From: HGM12587 sp964602445
Lineage (GTDB): Bacteria > Bacillota > Clostridia > Lachnospirales > Lachnospiraceae
NCBI GenBank assembly: GCA_964602445.1
Contig: CAZRQV010000029.1
Coordinates: forward strand, 1 to 24,467
Reading direction: 5' to 3'
Length of the DNA stretch: 24,467 bases
Shown piece by piece: positions 8,358 through 15,293 of this stretch. Under the pieces are notes generated by a model. The model ran no database searches and was not told where the DNA came from. It saw only the letters and a list, made by a program, of their open reading frames with translations. Every line of letters starts with the position of its first letter. Position 1 is the stretch's first letter. Position numbers and translations under genes: made by a program.

Positions 8358-8987
8358 TTACGATTTATTATGTACTGTCTCGCCTACATTTTCATTATCA
8401 GCACTCACAAGTACTTTAAAAAATGTCATAAATAAAATTTTTAAATCCAGTAAAAGAGAAACATTCTCTGCATACCATATATTATACTGAATTCTCTGAT
8501 TCCACTCTACCGTACGTCTTCCATTGACCTGTGCCCAACCAGTAATTCCAGGTTTCAGTTCAAACATCTTCCTCTGTTCATCTGTATATTCTTCCCATGT
8601 CCACGGATGATACAGCAATGGTGATCGGAATCCAATCAATGCAACATCCCCTTTTAAGATATTTAAAAGCTGTGGGATTTCATCCAGACTTGTCGCCCGC
8701 AGAATCCTACCTACCTTTGTCACACGATCGTCATGACTGTCAGAATATACTCCTGAACCCGTATGCTCTGCTCCTACTTTCATCGAACGGAATTTATACA
8801 TTTGATATACTTTTCCATTCTTTCCCAAACGATCCTGTTTAAAGATTACCGGACCTTTCGGATCTTCAATTTTAATCATAATTGCAATAATCAGATAAAG
8901 CCAGCAAAAAAGAACCATACCTGTCAATGCCAATATTCTGTCCAGTATGGATTTCACATACCTGCAATAAATTGAATCTTTTCCCAT
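8358..8987 (-). CDS. Undecaprenyl-phosphate sugar phosphotransferase (priming enzyme)
   Basis: A 209-aa monotopic membrane enzyme that transfers a sugar-1-phosphate from a UDP-sugar to undecaprenyl phosphate, starting each repeat unit. An N-terminal membrane helix (about 15-38) is followed by the family core: FKQDRLG, YKFRSM (64-69), TSLDEIPQ with the catalytic D102-E103, and GWAQVNGR (150-157). The usual VGPRP appears as IGFRSP, which I recall as a subgroup variant in this family. The frame is open to an ATG at 9035 (225 aa). I prefer the ATG at 8987 because AGAGGG lies 8 nt before it and the protein then begins directly before the membrane helix. It is the first gene of the operon, behind a long leader. 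Confidence 0.9.
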   Translation of the reverse strand: MGKDSIYCRYVKSILDRILALTGMVLFCWLYLIIAIMIKIEDPKGPVIFKQDRLGKNGKVYQMYKFRSMKVGAEHTGSGVYSDSHDDRVTKVGRILRATSLDEIPQLLNILKGDVALIGFRSPLLYHPWTWEEYTDEQRKMFELKPGITGWAQVNGRRTVEWNQRIQYNIWYAENVSLLLDLKILFMTFFKVLVSADNENVGETVHNKS

Positions 8988-9082
8988 AACATTTTCCCTC
9001 TTTACACGAATTCCCAACTTCACATATTGCTGCATATAACCTTCCGGATCAATCTTATATTTTGCAATAACCTCTATACCAT

Positions 9083-9120
9083 AAAAAAATCGTCCATAGT
9101 CTTTAAAACTAGCACGATTT
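9083..9120 (-). terminator. Terminator-like hairpin (attenuator) in the polysaccharide operon leader
   Basis: On the minus strand AAATCGT (9114-9120) pairs with ACGATTT (9087-9093). A second inner stem TAGT/ACTA sits below a 7-nt loop, and the 3' arm runs into seven consecutive T. It lies about 60-90 nt after the predicted transcription start and about 95 nt before the priming transferase ATG, with no gene ending here. It would therefore stop transcription before the operon unless prevented. No calculated folding energy is available. Confidence 0.55.
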
Positions 9121-9125
9121 CATGC

Positions 9126-9163
9126 GGCTCATAAATCCGGATAGCTTACCACAACCGGCAGCC
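9126..9163 (-). promoter_or_regulatory. Structured RNA element in the polysaccharide operon leader
   Basis: Between the promoter and the terminator-like hairpin the minus-strand RNA can form two nested stems: GGCU (9160-9163) with AGCC (9126-9129), and inside it CCGG (9155-9158) with CCGG (9137-9140), closing a 14-nt loop. It matches no riboswitch I recognise. The position suits a recruitment site for a processive antiterminator such as LoaP, or a regulatory switch. This is inference. Confidence 0.35.
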
Positions 9164-9178
9164 TCTTTTGTTGGAAAC

Positions 9179-9207
9179 ATCATAATATCTATAACTCAAA
9201 AAGTCAA
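9179..9207 (-). promoter_or_regulatory. Sigma-A promoter of the polysaccharide operon
   Basis: Minus-strand TTGACT (9202-9207), a 17-bp spacer and TATGAT (9179-9184), a near-consensus pair. Transcription should start near 9172, giving a 5' leader of about 185 nt before the priming transferase start at 8987. It lies downstream of the rpsI terminator, so the polysaccharide operon is probably transcribed separately from the ribosomal genes. Confidence 0.7.
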
Positions 9208-9366
9208 GATAACCACGGATTTTTTTACTTTTTTCTTTCGACATAAAATGCAGATTCCAGCCCTTTTAGCTGTCAATGGCTGAAATCCGATAAAAAATCA
9301 CCTCTATTTTATCACTGAAAACTGGTAAATTAATCCGAAAGAATATAATTTAATGTACTGATACAT
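9208..9366 (-). other. Non-coding spacer between rpsI terminator and polysaccharide promoter
   Basis: No gene is supported here. It holds one imperfect inverted repeat: minus-strand GATTTCAGCC (9278-9287) and GGCTGGAATC (9253-9262), 10 bp with one G-U pair and a 15-nt loop. A shorter GATAAAA/TTTTATC pair lies nearby, with an orphan AGAGGTGA between its arms and no usable start codon. The 402 bases from 9036 to 9437 are therefore leader, promoter, this spacer and the rpsI terminator. Confidence 0.5.
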
Positions 9367-9404
9367 AATAAAAACTCCCCAAGACCGAAGTCTTGAGGAG
9401 TTTT
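9367..9404 (-). terminator. Intrinsic terminator of rplM-rpsI
   Basis: Minus-strand RNA AAAACUCCUCAAGAC, loop UUCG, GUCUUGGGGAGUUUU: a 15-bp stem with one U-G pair closed as C(UUCG)G (9371-9404), followed by a U-rich tail. It lies about 35 nt after the rpsI stop. The strong tetraloop and the A/U tracts make this a confident call. Confidence 0.9.
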
Positions 9405-9437
9405 GTAATTCGTATAATATTGTCTCCGCAGAGATAA

Positions 9438-9830
9438 TTATCTCTTGCTGAACTGTGGTGCACGACGAGCTGCTTTGAGACCGTATTTCTTTCTTTCTTT
9501 CATTCTTGGATCACGTGTTAAGTATCCAGCTTTCTTAAGAACTGGTCTGTAGTCGTTGTCTGCTTTCAGGAGTGCTCTTGCGATACCGTGTCTTACAGCA
9601 CCAGCCTGTCCTGTGTATCCGCCACCGTGTACGTTTACGATTACGTCGAATTTATCTACGTTGTCTGTAGCAACTAACGGCTGACGAACGATAACTTTTA
9701 ATGTTTCAAGTCCGAAGTATTCATCGATACTTCTTTTGTTTACTGTAATGTTACCTGTACCTGGTACAAGATATACTCTAGCGATAGATTTTTTTCTTCT
9801 TCCTGTTCCGTAGAATTTTGTTGTAGCCAC
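9438..9830 (-). CDS. rpsI: 30S ribosomal protein S9
   Basis: The 130-aa length is exactly typical. It carries the family signatures YGTGRRKKSIARV at the start, VHGGGYTGQAGAVRHGIARAL in the middle, and the conserved C-terminal tail ending FSKR, which reaches into the ribosomal P site near tRNA. The start is GTG, 8 nt after AGGAGGT. That site lies in the 16-bp gap after rplM, so the two are co-transcribed. This pair is conserved across bacteria, and nothing about the protein is unusual. Confidence 0.98.
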   Translation of the reverse strand: MATTKFYGTGRRKKSIARVYLVPGTGNITVNKRSIDEYFGLETLKVIVRQPLVATDNVDKFDVIVNVHGGGYTGQAGAVRHGIARALLKADNDYRPVLKKAGYLTRDPRMKERKKYGLKAARRAPQFSKR

Positions 9831-9846
9831 TGTAATTACCTCCTAA

Positions 9847-10275
9847 TTAAAATGTTAATACTTCTGGTTTCTGAGCTGCATGAGCGTGTTCAGCACCAGC
9901 GTATACATGAAGTTTTGTGTACATCTGTCTTCCTAAAGGTCCTTTTGGAAGCATACCTTTTACAGCGAGCTCGATTACTCTCTCAGGTTTCTTAGCCATC
10001 ATTTCACGTAATGTAGTTTCTTTCATACCACCTACGTAATCTGAGTGATGATAGTAAATTTTCTGGTCTAATTTTTTACCTGTTACACTGATTTTTTCAG
10101 CGTTGATTACGATTACATAATCACCTGTATCAACGTGTGGTGTGAATTCAGGTTTGTTTTTTCCTCTTAATACTTTAGCAACTTCAGATGCTAAACGACC
10201 TAATGTTAAGCCTGTAGCGTCAACTACATACCATTTTCTTTCAATCTTTGCTGGGTTAGCCATAAAAGTTTTCAT
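9847..10275 (-). CDS. rplM: 50S ribosomal protein L13
   Basis: A 142-aa protein, the usual size. Its signatures are KWYVVDATGLTLGRLAS near residues 14-30, RGKNKPEFTPHVDTGDYV, and PKGPLGRQMYTKLHVYAG near the C-terminus. It is an early assembly protein of the large subunit. The ATG has GGAGGAAACCG directly upstream. A consensus promoter and a structured leader of about 100 nt precede it, where L13 leaders of low-GC Firmicutes are thought to give autoregulation. rpsI follows after 16 bp. Confidence 0.98.
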   Translation of the reverse strand: MKTFMANPAKIERKWYVVDATGLTLGRLASEVAKVLRGKNKPEFTPHVDTGDYVIVINAEKISVTGKKLDQKIYYHHSDYVGGMKETTLREMMAKKPERVIELAVKGMLPKGPLGRQMYTKLHVYAGAEHAHAAQKPEVLTF

Positions 10276-10321
10276 CGGTTTCCTCCTATTTAATAAGAAC
10301 TTTCATTATCAATTCTATAGC

Positions 10322-10359
10322 AAAAATGTTATTACCGGGGCTTTGGCTCAAACATTTTT
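10322..10359 (-). promoter_or_regulatory. Candidate L13 leader hairpin (autoregulatory 5' UTR)
   Basis: In the predicted 5' UTR of rplM the minus strand has a perfect 9-bp stem, AAAAATGTT (10351-10359) with AACATTTTT (10322-10330), around a 20-nt GC-rich apical part containing GCC/GGU. The position about 50 nt before the L13 ribosome binding site agrees with the known class of L13 leader elements. I assign it by position and structure, not by a covariance-model match. Confidence 0.5.
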
Positions 10360-10380
10360 ATCCATTTCACATGCTGTACC

Positions 10381-10410
10381 ATTATATTACATAGTTTCAT
10401 CAATTGTCAA
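10381..10410 (-). promoter_or_regulatory. Consensus sigma-A promoter of rplM-rpsI
   Basis: Minus-strand TTGACA (10405-10410), an 18-bp spacer and TATAAT (10381-10386). Both hexamers match consensus perfectly. The transcription start should be near 10374, leaving a leader of about 100 nt that contains the hairpin at 10322-10359. Strong expression is expected for ribosomal proteins. Confidence 0.85.
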
Positions 10411-10528
10411 TCACTTTTTCGCAGATTTTCCTTGATTTTTGCATAAATCTGCTTCTTTCCAAGTACAGATTTCCATTCTCTGCTGTCAAGCAAAATCAAA
10501 GATCCATGACTGCTGTCAACGAGGGAAT

Positions 10529-11305
10529 CTATTCTCCGGATGACTGCACAGCTTTTTTCATTTCGTACTCCGGATAACGAATTTCTGCCAGTGTTAATCC
10601 TTTGGCCGGTGCCGTCGGGCCTGCCAGACTTCGGTCTTTTCCGGCAATGATCTTCTCAATCTCTTCCGGCAGGATCTGTCCGCTTCCTACTTTCAGCAGA
10701 GTTCCTGCAATGATCCGCACCATGTTATAGAGAAAACCGTTTCCGGTAATCGTGATCGTCAGCAGTTCCCCGTCTTTCTTTATGTGCAGATCATAGATTG
10801 TACGCACAGTGCTTTCCACCTGAGATCCTGCTGCGCAAAAAGAAGCAAAATCATGCTCTCCGATAAAAAAAGGACAGGCTTCCTGCATTTTTTCCAAATC
10901 CAGATTTTCGTACGTAAAATGTGCATACAGACGGTATTCCGGCAACGGCAATTTCCTGTTTAAAATGCGATATTCGTAAGTTTTGATCGTATCCTGATGT
11001 CTCGGATGAAACTCTGCCGGTACTTCCTCAGATTCCTGAATGCGGATATCTTCCGGCAGTCGTGCATTTAACGCATAGGTGAATTTTTCCGGCGGAATCC
11101 GACTCTCAGTATCAAATACATACACATTTCCTCTGGCATGTACACCGGCATCCGTTCTGCTGGCACCGATCAGATTAATTTCTTCTTTTAAAAGGGAGGA
11201 GAGTTCTGCTTTCAGAACTCCCTCAATCGTTTCCCCATTATTTTGAATCTGTGACCCATGATAATTCGTACCATCATAGGCAGTAATCAGTTTAATTCTC
11301 TTCAT
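10529..11305 (-). CDS. truA: tRNA pseudouridine(38-40) synthase TruA
   Basis: A 258-aa enzyme that converts uridines 38-40 of the anticodon arm to pseudouridine. The catalytic aspartate D52 lies in GASRTDAGVHARGN, and the N-terminus MKRIKLITAYDGTNYHGSQ is typical. The frame is open to an ATG at 11326 directly after ecfT. I chose 11305 because the family begins at this point and AGAGGT lies 4-5 nt before it. It ends the ecfA1-ecfA2-ecfT-truA run, a grouping conserved in many Firmicutes. No clear terminator follows, so some read-through into rplM is possible. Confidence 0.95.
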   Translation of the reverse strand: MKRIKLITAYDGTNYHGSQIQNNGETIEGVLKAELSSLLKEEINLIGASRTDAGVHARGNVYVFDTESRIPPEKFTYALNARLPEDIRIQESEEVPAEFHPRHQDTIKTYEYRILNRKLPLPEYRLYAHFTYENLDLEKMQEACPFFIGEHDFASFCAAGSQVESTVRTIYDLHIKKDGELLTITITGNGFLYNMVRIIAGTLLKVGSGQILPEEIEKIIAGKDRSLAGPTAPAKGLTLAEIRYPEYEMKKAVQSSGE

Positions 11306-11328
11306 AAAACCTCTGGATATTTCCATGA

Positions 11329-12123
11329 TTATATTCTTCCTGCTGCTACCATCACAATCAGATAAACTGCCAGCACCACATAGGCATTGCGATCTCGTTT
11401 TTCATAATGCAGCGGTTTCATTTTCGTACGGCCTTCTCCGCCGCGGTAACATCTTGCTTCCATTGCCATAGCCAGATCATTGGCACGACGGAATGCTGAA
11501 ATAAACAACGGCACTAAAAGCGGCACCATTGCTTTTGCCTTCTGAATGATATTTCCGCTGTCAAAATCCGCACCTCTGGCTTTCTGGGCCTTCATGATAC
11601 GGTCGGTTTCTTCCATTAAGATTGGAATAAATCGAAGTGCAATGGACATCATCATAGAAATTTCGTGTACCGGTACTTTGATCTTATTTAACGGTGACAG
11701 GACACTTTCCAGACCATCCGTCAGATCATTTGGAGTCGTCGTCAGTGTCATCAAAGATGCTCCCAAAACCAGATAGATCAAACGAAGTCCCATAAAAAAT
11801 GCAACAGAAATTCCTTCTTTTGTCAATTTTAAAAATCCAAACTGAAGAAGGATTTCTCCTTCTGTCAAAAACAGGTTAAAGCTGACTGTAATCAGCAAAA
11901 TGATAATAATTGCTTTTAAGCCTTTCATGATCATTTTAAACGGTACTTTGCTCAGCTTGATCACAACTGCCAGAAATACGGTTGCAGCTGCATAGGCAAA
12001 AATCCCGTTCCCCAGAAACAGGGAGATCAAGAACGCAAAAGTTCCGATAAGTTTGACCCTTGGATCCAGCTTATGCAGTACGGAATCCGCAGGATAAAAC
12101 TGTCCGATCGTAATATCTTTCAT
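11329..12123 (-). CDS. ecfT: Energy-coupling factor transporter membrane subunit EcfT
   Basis: A 264-aa membrane subunit that couples the two ATPases to exchangeable substrate-binding S components for vitamins or metals. About five to six membrane helices are visible, including residues 22-55 and 110-130. The two short coupling motifs that contact the ATPases are KARGADF (ARG at 182-184) and MEARCYRGG (222-230). The start overlaps nothing: it is 2 bp after ecfA2. No S component is encoded in the window, so this is a shared group II module whose substrates are set by genes elsewhere. Confidence 0.95.
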   Translation of the reverse strand: MKDITIGQFYPADSVLHKLDPRVKLIGTFAFLISLFLGNGIFAYAAATVFLAVVIKLSKVPFKMIMKGLKAIIIILLITVSFNLFLTEGEILLQFGFLKLTKEGISVAFFMGLRLIYLVLGASLMTLTTTPNDLTDGLESVLSPLNKIKVPVHEISMMMSIALRFIPILMEETDRIMKAQKARGADFDSGNIIQKAKAMVPLLVPLFISAFRRANDLAMAMEARCYRGGEGRTKMKPLHYEKRDRNAYVVLAVYLIVMVAAGRI

Positions 12124-12125
12124 AA

Positions 12126-12983
12126 TTACTTCCTCGTATTTTCATAGGCTCTGAAAATTTCTTCAGCAGCTTCCTCTATGGTGGTTGCATCTGTACTTAC
12201 GGAAAATCCCTTTTCAGACAGTGCATGCATGATATAAGTTACCTGTGGTGCTGCAAGCCCGATGCGCTCCAGCTCCTTATAATGACGAAATACTTCTTTC
12301 GGTGTTCCGTCAAACATCATTTCTCCCTGATTCATGACAATAATACGTCCCACGTATTTGGCTACATCTTCCATACTGTGAGAAACCAGAACGATCGTAA
12401 TATGATGTTCTTCGTGAAGTGTCTTAATCTGTTCTAAGATTTCATCCCGTCCCTTCGGGTCTAATCCCGCCGTCGGTTCATCTAAGATCAGAACATCCGG
12501 ATCCATTGCCAGCACTCCTGCAATGGCTACACGGCGTTTCTGACCGCCGGAAAGTTCAAATGGTGACTGATGATAATATTTTTCTTTCAAGCCTACCATC
12601 TGCAGTGCTTTTTTTGCTTTTTCTTCTGCTTCTTCTTTCGAAAATCCCTGATTTTTCGGTCCGAAACAGACGTCTGTCAGCACTTCTGATTCAAACAGCT
12701 GATGCTCCGGATACTGAAATACCAGACCTACTTTACTGCGAAGATTTTTCATGGAGTAACCTTCTTTATAAATGTTTTCTCCATTGTAATAAATGGCACC
12801 GGAAGTTGCTTTCATCAATCCATTCAAATGCTGTACCAATGTGGACTTTCCGGAACCGGTATGCCCGATCAGACCGATAAATTCGCCGTCACGGATTTCC
12901 AGATTTATATTTTTTAATGCGTGAATCTCATAAGCCGTAGACGGGCTGTAGGTAAAACTCACATTTTCTAATTTCATTGACAT
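12126..12983 (-). CDS. ecfA2: Energy-coupling factor transporter ATPase EcfA2
   Basis: A 285-aa ABC ATPase, the second of the ECF pair. It has Walker A GHTGSGKST (40-48), Q-loop FQYPEHQLF (89-97), signature LSGGQKRR (144-151) and Walker B LILDEPTAGLDP, followed by a D-loop and a switch His in VSHSME. The protein begins MSMKLENVSF; the second ATG at 12977 is an alternative start. The gene overlaps the end of ecfA1 by 10 bp, which fits coupled synthesis of the heterodimer. The C-terminal region after 220 is the ECF-type extension. Confidence 0.95.
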   Translation of the reverse strand: MSMKLENVSFTYSPSTAYEIHALKNINLEIRDGEFIGLIGHTGSGKSTLVQHLNGLMKATSGAIYYNGENIYKEGYSMKNLRSKVGLVFQYPEHQLFESEVLTDVCFGPKNQGFSKEEAEEKAKKALQMVGLKEKYYHQSPFELSGGQKRRVAIAGVLAMDPDVLILDEPTAGLDPKGRDEILEQIKTLHEEHHITIVLVSHSMEDVAKYVGRIIVMNQGEMMFDGTPKEVFRHYKELERIGLAAPQVTYIMHALSEKGFSVSTDATTIEEAAEEIFRAYENTRK

Positions 12984-13813
12984 AATTCATTCACCAATTC
13001 TTCGATTGTCAGAATTCCGTCAGAAAGCGGGATTCCTTTTTTCTTTAATTCATGAGCCAGCAGTGTGACCTGCGGAACATCCAGACGATATTCTTTCAGT
13101 TCTTCCACGCGGGAAAAGATTTCTTTCGGTGTTCCCTGCATGACCACTTTTCCCTGATCCATGACAATGACTTTGTCCGCATGAACCACTTCTTCCATAT
13201 AGTGGGTGATCAAAAGCACCGTAATCTCTTCTACTTCATTCAACGCTCTGACCGCACGGATTACTTCTTTTCGTCCATTTGGATCCAGCATCGCCGTCGG
13301 CTCGTCCAGCACGATACACTGTGGATGCATTGCTACAATCCCTGCGATCGCGACACGCTGCTTCTGTCCGCCGGACAGACGATTTGGAGAATGTTTGCGA
13401 TATTTGTACATTCCCACTGCCTTTAATGCTTCTTCTACCCGTTCCCAGATCTCTTCTGTCGGAACTCCCATATTTTCAGGACCAAATCCAACGTCCTCTT
13501 CTACAACGGTACCAATGATCTGGTTATCCGGATTCTGGAAAACCATGCCTGCACTCTGTCGGATATCCCAGACATTTTTTTCATCTCTCGTATCCATCCC
13601 TGCTACCCAGACTTCTCCTTCACTTGGCAGAAGCAGAGCATTGATATGCTTTGCCAGCGTGGATTTTCCGGAACCGTTATGTCCCAGAATCGCCACAAAG
13701 TCGCCTTTTTTTACATCCAGCTCTACTCCGTTGACAGCACGCTTCGTTTCGCATACATTTCCTTCTTCATCATATTTTTGATATTCATAAACTACATTTT
13801 TTGCTTTGATCAT
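12974..13813 (-). CDS. ecfA1: Energy-coupling factor transporter ATPase EcfA1
   Basis: A 279-aa ABC ATPase of the ECF module. It has Walker A GHNGSGKST (44-52), Q-loop FQNPDNQI (92-99), signature LSGGQKQR (146-153), Walker B IVLDEPTAMLDP and switch His in ITHYME. A GTG one codon upstream (13816) is possible. The ATG at 13813 is preferred, with AAGGT 7 nt before it. In many Firmicutes this gene directly follows rplQ; here about 8.4 kb with the Rnf operon, a cyclophilin and an acetyltransferase lies between. An insertion in the N-terminal strand region (KYDEEGNVCETKRAV) is common in EcfA1. Confidence 0.95.
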   Translation of the reverse strand: MIKAKNVVYEYQKYDEEGNVCETKRAVNGVELDVKKGDFVAILGHNGSGKSTLAKHINALLLPSEGEVWVAGMDTRDEKNVWDIRQSAGMVFQNPDNQIIGTVVEEDVGFGPENMGVPTEEIWERVEEALKAVGMYKYRKHSPNRLSGGQKQRVAIAGIVAMHPQCIVLDEPTAMLDPNGRKEVIRAVRALNEVEEITVLLITHYMEEVVHADKVIVMDQGKVVMQGTPKEIFSRVEELKEYRLDVPQVTLLAHELKKKGIPLSDGILTIEELVNELCQ

Positions 13814-13864
13814 CACAAATACCTTCTATATAAACAATTGATTTGTATTTTGCATCGCATTATT

Positions 13865-14494
13865 TTAACGCAAAACTTCATTCTTTTCAATAAAATGCTT
13901 GCTAAAAATAGCTTTTTCCTTACAAATCTGCTGAAAACCGTACTTTTTCAATAGCTTTTCCGAAATCTGATTTTCCGCTTTTGCATAAAGTACAGGAAGT
14001 TCCACATAATTTTTTGCATAATCCAGTATGATCTGAACGCATTCAGAAGCATATCCCTGCCTCCGATACTCCGGTGAAATATAATATCCCAGATCCGTGC
14101 ATTCTTCACCCGAAATTTCCAATCTTCCCAGACCGCAAAATCCGATCACTTCTTTTGTTTCTGATAACTCTGCTGCCCAGATCCCATAATCATACAGCGG
14201 ATACATCTGTTCCAGATAAGCCTTGAAATATTGTTCTGATTCTTCCTTTGTTTTCCTCAGAAACACCTGCAGAACCGGCTCATTGACCGCATTTTCAAAC
14301 CGGTACATCTGTTCCAGATCCGACTGTTTCATTTCCCTTAAGGTCACTCTGTTCCCTTTTCCGATCACGACCTCAGTTCCATCATATCTTGCCCGCAAAT
14401 GCGCCACATAAGTCTCATCCAGCGAATCATAACCTTCTTCTTTCGCCAACCGTCTGATCTTTTCTAAATATTCTTCAAAATTCTCTCTCTTCAT
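13865..14494 (-). CDS. GNAT-family N-acetyltransferase
   Basis: An approximately 209-aa protein. Residues near 35-209 form a Gcn5-related fold resembling the RimJ/RimL type: RVTLREMKQSDLEQMYRFEN, then GFCGLGRLE, and the acetyl-CoA pyrophosphate loop YRRQGYASECV. The N-terminal 30 residues are charged and helical (EEYLEKIRRLAKEEGYDSLDE). The frame is open to a GTG at 14539, with ATGs at 14509 and 14494. I list 14494 because GAGGG lies just before it, though the GTG, with AGGAA 7 nt upstream, cannot be excluded. The acetylated target is unknown. It is the first gene of the ecf operon, 51 bp before ecfA1. Confidence 0.75.
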   Translation of the reverse strand: MKRENFEEYLEKIRRLAKEEGYDSLDETYVAHLRARYDGTEVVIGKGNRVTLREMKQSDLEQMYRFENAVNEPVLQVFLRKTKEESEQYFKAYLEQMYPLYDYGIWAAELSETKEVIGFCGLGRLEISGEECTDLGYYISPEYRRQGYASECVQIILDYAKNYVELPVLYAKAENQISEKLLKKYGFQQICKEKAIFSKHFIEKNEVLR

Positions 14495-14580
14495 CAATCC
14501 CTCAGACATTTTCCGTCGGATTTTATCCTGCTTTTGCACTTAATGTTCCTACGTGCTGCAAAAGTATTACTTCAAAAATC

Positions 14581-14589
14581 AGTATAGCA
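14581..14589 (-). promoter_or_regulatory. Extended -10 promoter for the GNAT-ecf operon
   Basis: Minus-strand TGCTATACT contains TATACT (14581-14586) with the TG extension one base upstream. No good -35 box is seen at 17-18 bp. The expected start is near 14575, shortly before the GTG and ATG start choices of the acetyltransferase. It shares the 140-bp divergent region with the cyclophilin promoter. Confidence 0.5.
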
Positions 14590-14597
14590 CGTTCTGC

Positions 14598-14626
14598 TTT
14601 ACGAAACCATGAAAATATATTAAACT
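14598..14626 (+). promoter_or_regulatory. Possible promoter of the cyclophilin gene
   Basis: Plus-strand TTTACG (14598-14603), 17 bp, TAAACT (14621-14626): four of six matches in each box. It is partly back-to-back with the divergent GNAT promoter. Transcription would start near 14633, immediately before the small hairpin at 14637-14651. Weak, and assigned mainly because a promoter is needed here. Confidence 0.35.
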
Positions 14627-14636
14627 ATAGGAAGTC

Positions 14637-14651
14637 CGGCAGATTCTGCCG
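14637..14651 (+). repeat. Short inverted repeat at the 5' end of the cyclophilin mRNA
   Basis: CGGCAGA, one T, TCTGCCG: a perfect 7-bp palindrome. If transcription starts near 14633 it forms a hairpin at the extreme 5' end, which could protect the mRNA. It could also be an operator for a dimeric regulator. Nothing else in the window repeats it. Confidence 0.4.
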
Positions 14652-14679
14652 CAACATCTACAGAAAGGAATAAAAACAT

Positions 14680-15201
14680 ATGGCACAGAATCCAATCGTT
14701 ACGATTACTATGGCAAACGGCGATGTCATGAAAGCAGAGCTTTACCCTGAAATCGCACCAAATACAGTAAACAATTTTCTCAGTCTTGCAGGCAAGGGAT
14801 ATTATAACGGTCTGACTTTTCACCGTGTAATTCCGGGATTTATGATTCAGGGAGGTTGTCCTGACGGAAACGGCATGGGCGGTCCTGGATATTCCATCAA
14901 AGGCGAATTTTCACAGAACGGATTTGCAAATCCTTTAAAACATACGGAAGGTGTTCTTTCCATGGCTCGTTCCATGAACCCAAACAGTGCAGGAAGCCAG
15001 TTCTTCATCATGCATCAGAATTCTCCGTATCTGGACGGACAGTATGCTGCATTTGGTAAGCTGGTGGAAGGTTTTGATGTGGTAGACCGAATTGCTCAGG
15101 TTGGCACAGACTGGAGCGACAGACCGATGGTTCCGCAGATCATCGAATCGATGACCGTAGAAACATTCGGTGAAACTTATCCGGAACCGGAAAAAATGTA
15201 A
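14680..15201 (+). CDS. Peptidyl-prolyl cis-trans isomerase, cyclophilin type
   Basis: A 173-aa single-domain cyclophilin that catalyses proline isomerisation during protein folding. The active-site blocks are FHRVIPGFMIQGG (R49, F54, Q57), AGSQFFIM (104-111) and LDGQYAAFGK (118-127). The tryptophan that binds cyclosporin in human CypA is Y117 here, as in many bacterial forms. There is no signal peptide, so it acts in the cytoplasm. The start has AGAAAGGA 10 nt upstream. It is the only plus-strand gene in the window, diverging from the GNAT-ecf operon and converging on apbE. Confidence 0.95.
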   Translation: MAQNPIVTITMANGDVMKAELYPEIAPNTVNNFLSLAGKGYYNGLTFHRVIPGFMIQGGCPDGNGMGGPGYSIKGEFSQNGFANPLKHTEGVLSMARSMNPNSAGSQFFIMHQNSPYLDGQYAAFGKLVEGFDVVDRIAQVGTDWSDRPMVPQIIESMTVETFGETYPEPEKM

Positions 15202-15244
15202 TTTTTGCAGACAGCGATCGAAAGCGTTTTTTGCTGTAAATTTC

Positions 15245-15279
15245 AAAAGGAACTGAAGTGTTTTTCTTCAGTTCCTTTT
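15245..15279. terminator. Bidirectional terminator between the cyclophilin gene and apbE
   Basis: AAAAGGAACTGAAG (15245-15258), a 7-nt loop, CTTCAGTTCCTTTT (15266-15279): a 14-bp perfect stem. On the plus strand it ends in six or more T. On the minus strand the stem is followed by TTTT then GAAA. It lies 43 bp after the cyclophilin stop and 15 bp after the apbE stop, and probably ends both transcripts. Confidence 0.85.
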
Positions 15280-15293
15280 TTATTTCTTAAAAC

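Noticed and set aside
8358..8987. IGFRSP instead of VGPRP in the priming transferase as a damaged active site
   Set aside because: The catalytic Asp-Glu and all other blocks are intact and I recall the GFR variant in a subgroup of this family, so it is probably functional.
9126..9163. RfaH ops/JUMPstart element in the polysaccharide leader
   Set aside because: There is a GGTTGTGGTAAGC stretch, but it does not match the ops core well enough.
9248..9276. TTGACA at 9271-9276 (minus strand) as a second polysaccharide promoter
   Set aside because: No -10 box at 16-19 bp; the TTGACT/TATGAT pair at 9179-9207 is much better.
10421..10452. GCAGATTT/AAATCTGC stem as a terminator after truA
   Set aside because: The loop is 16 nt, the stem is AT-rich and no T-tract follows on the minus strand.
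13206..13781. 191-codon open frame on the plus strand
   Set aside because: It is opposite ecfA1, which has all ABC ATPase motifs; the composition is that of a complement shadow.
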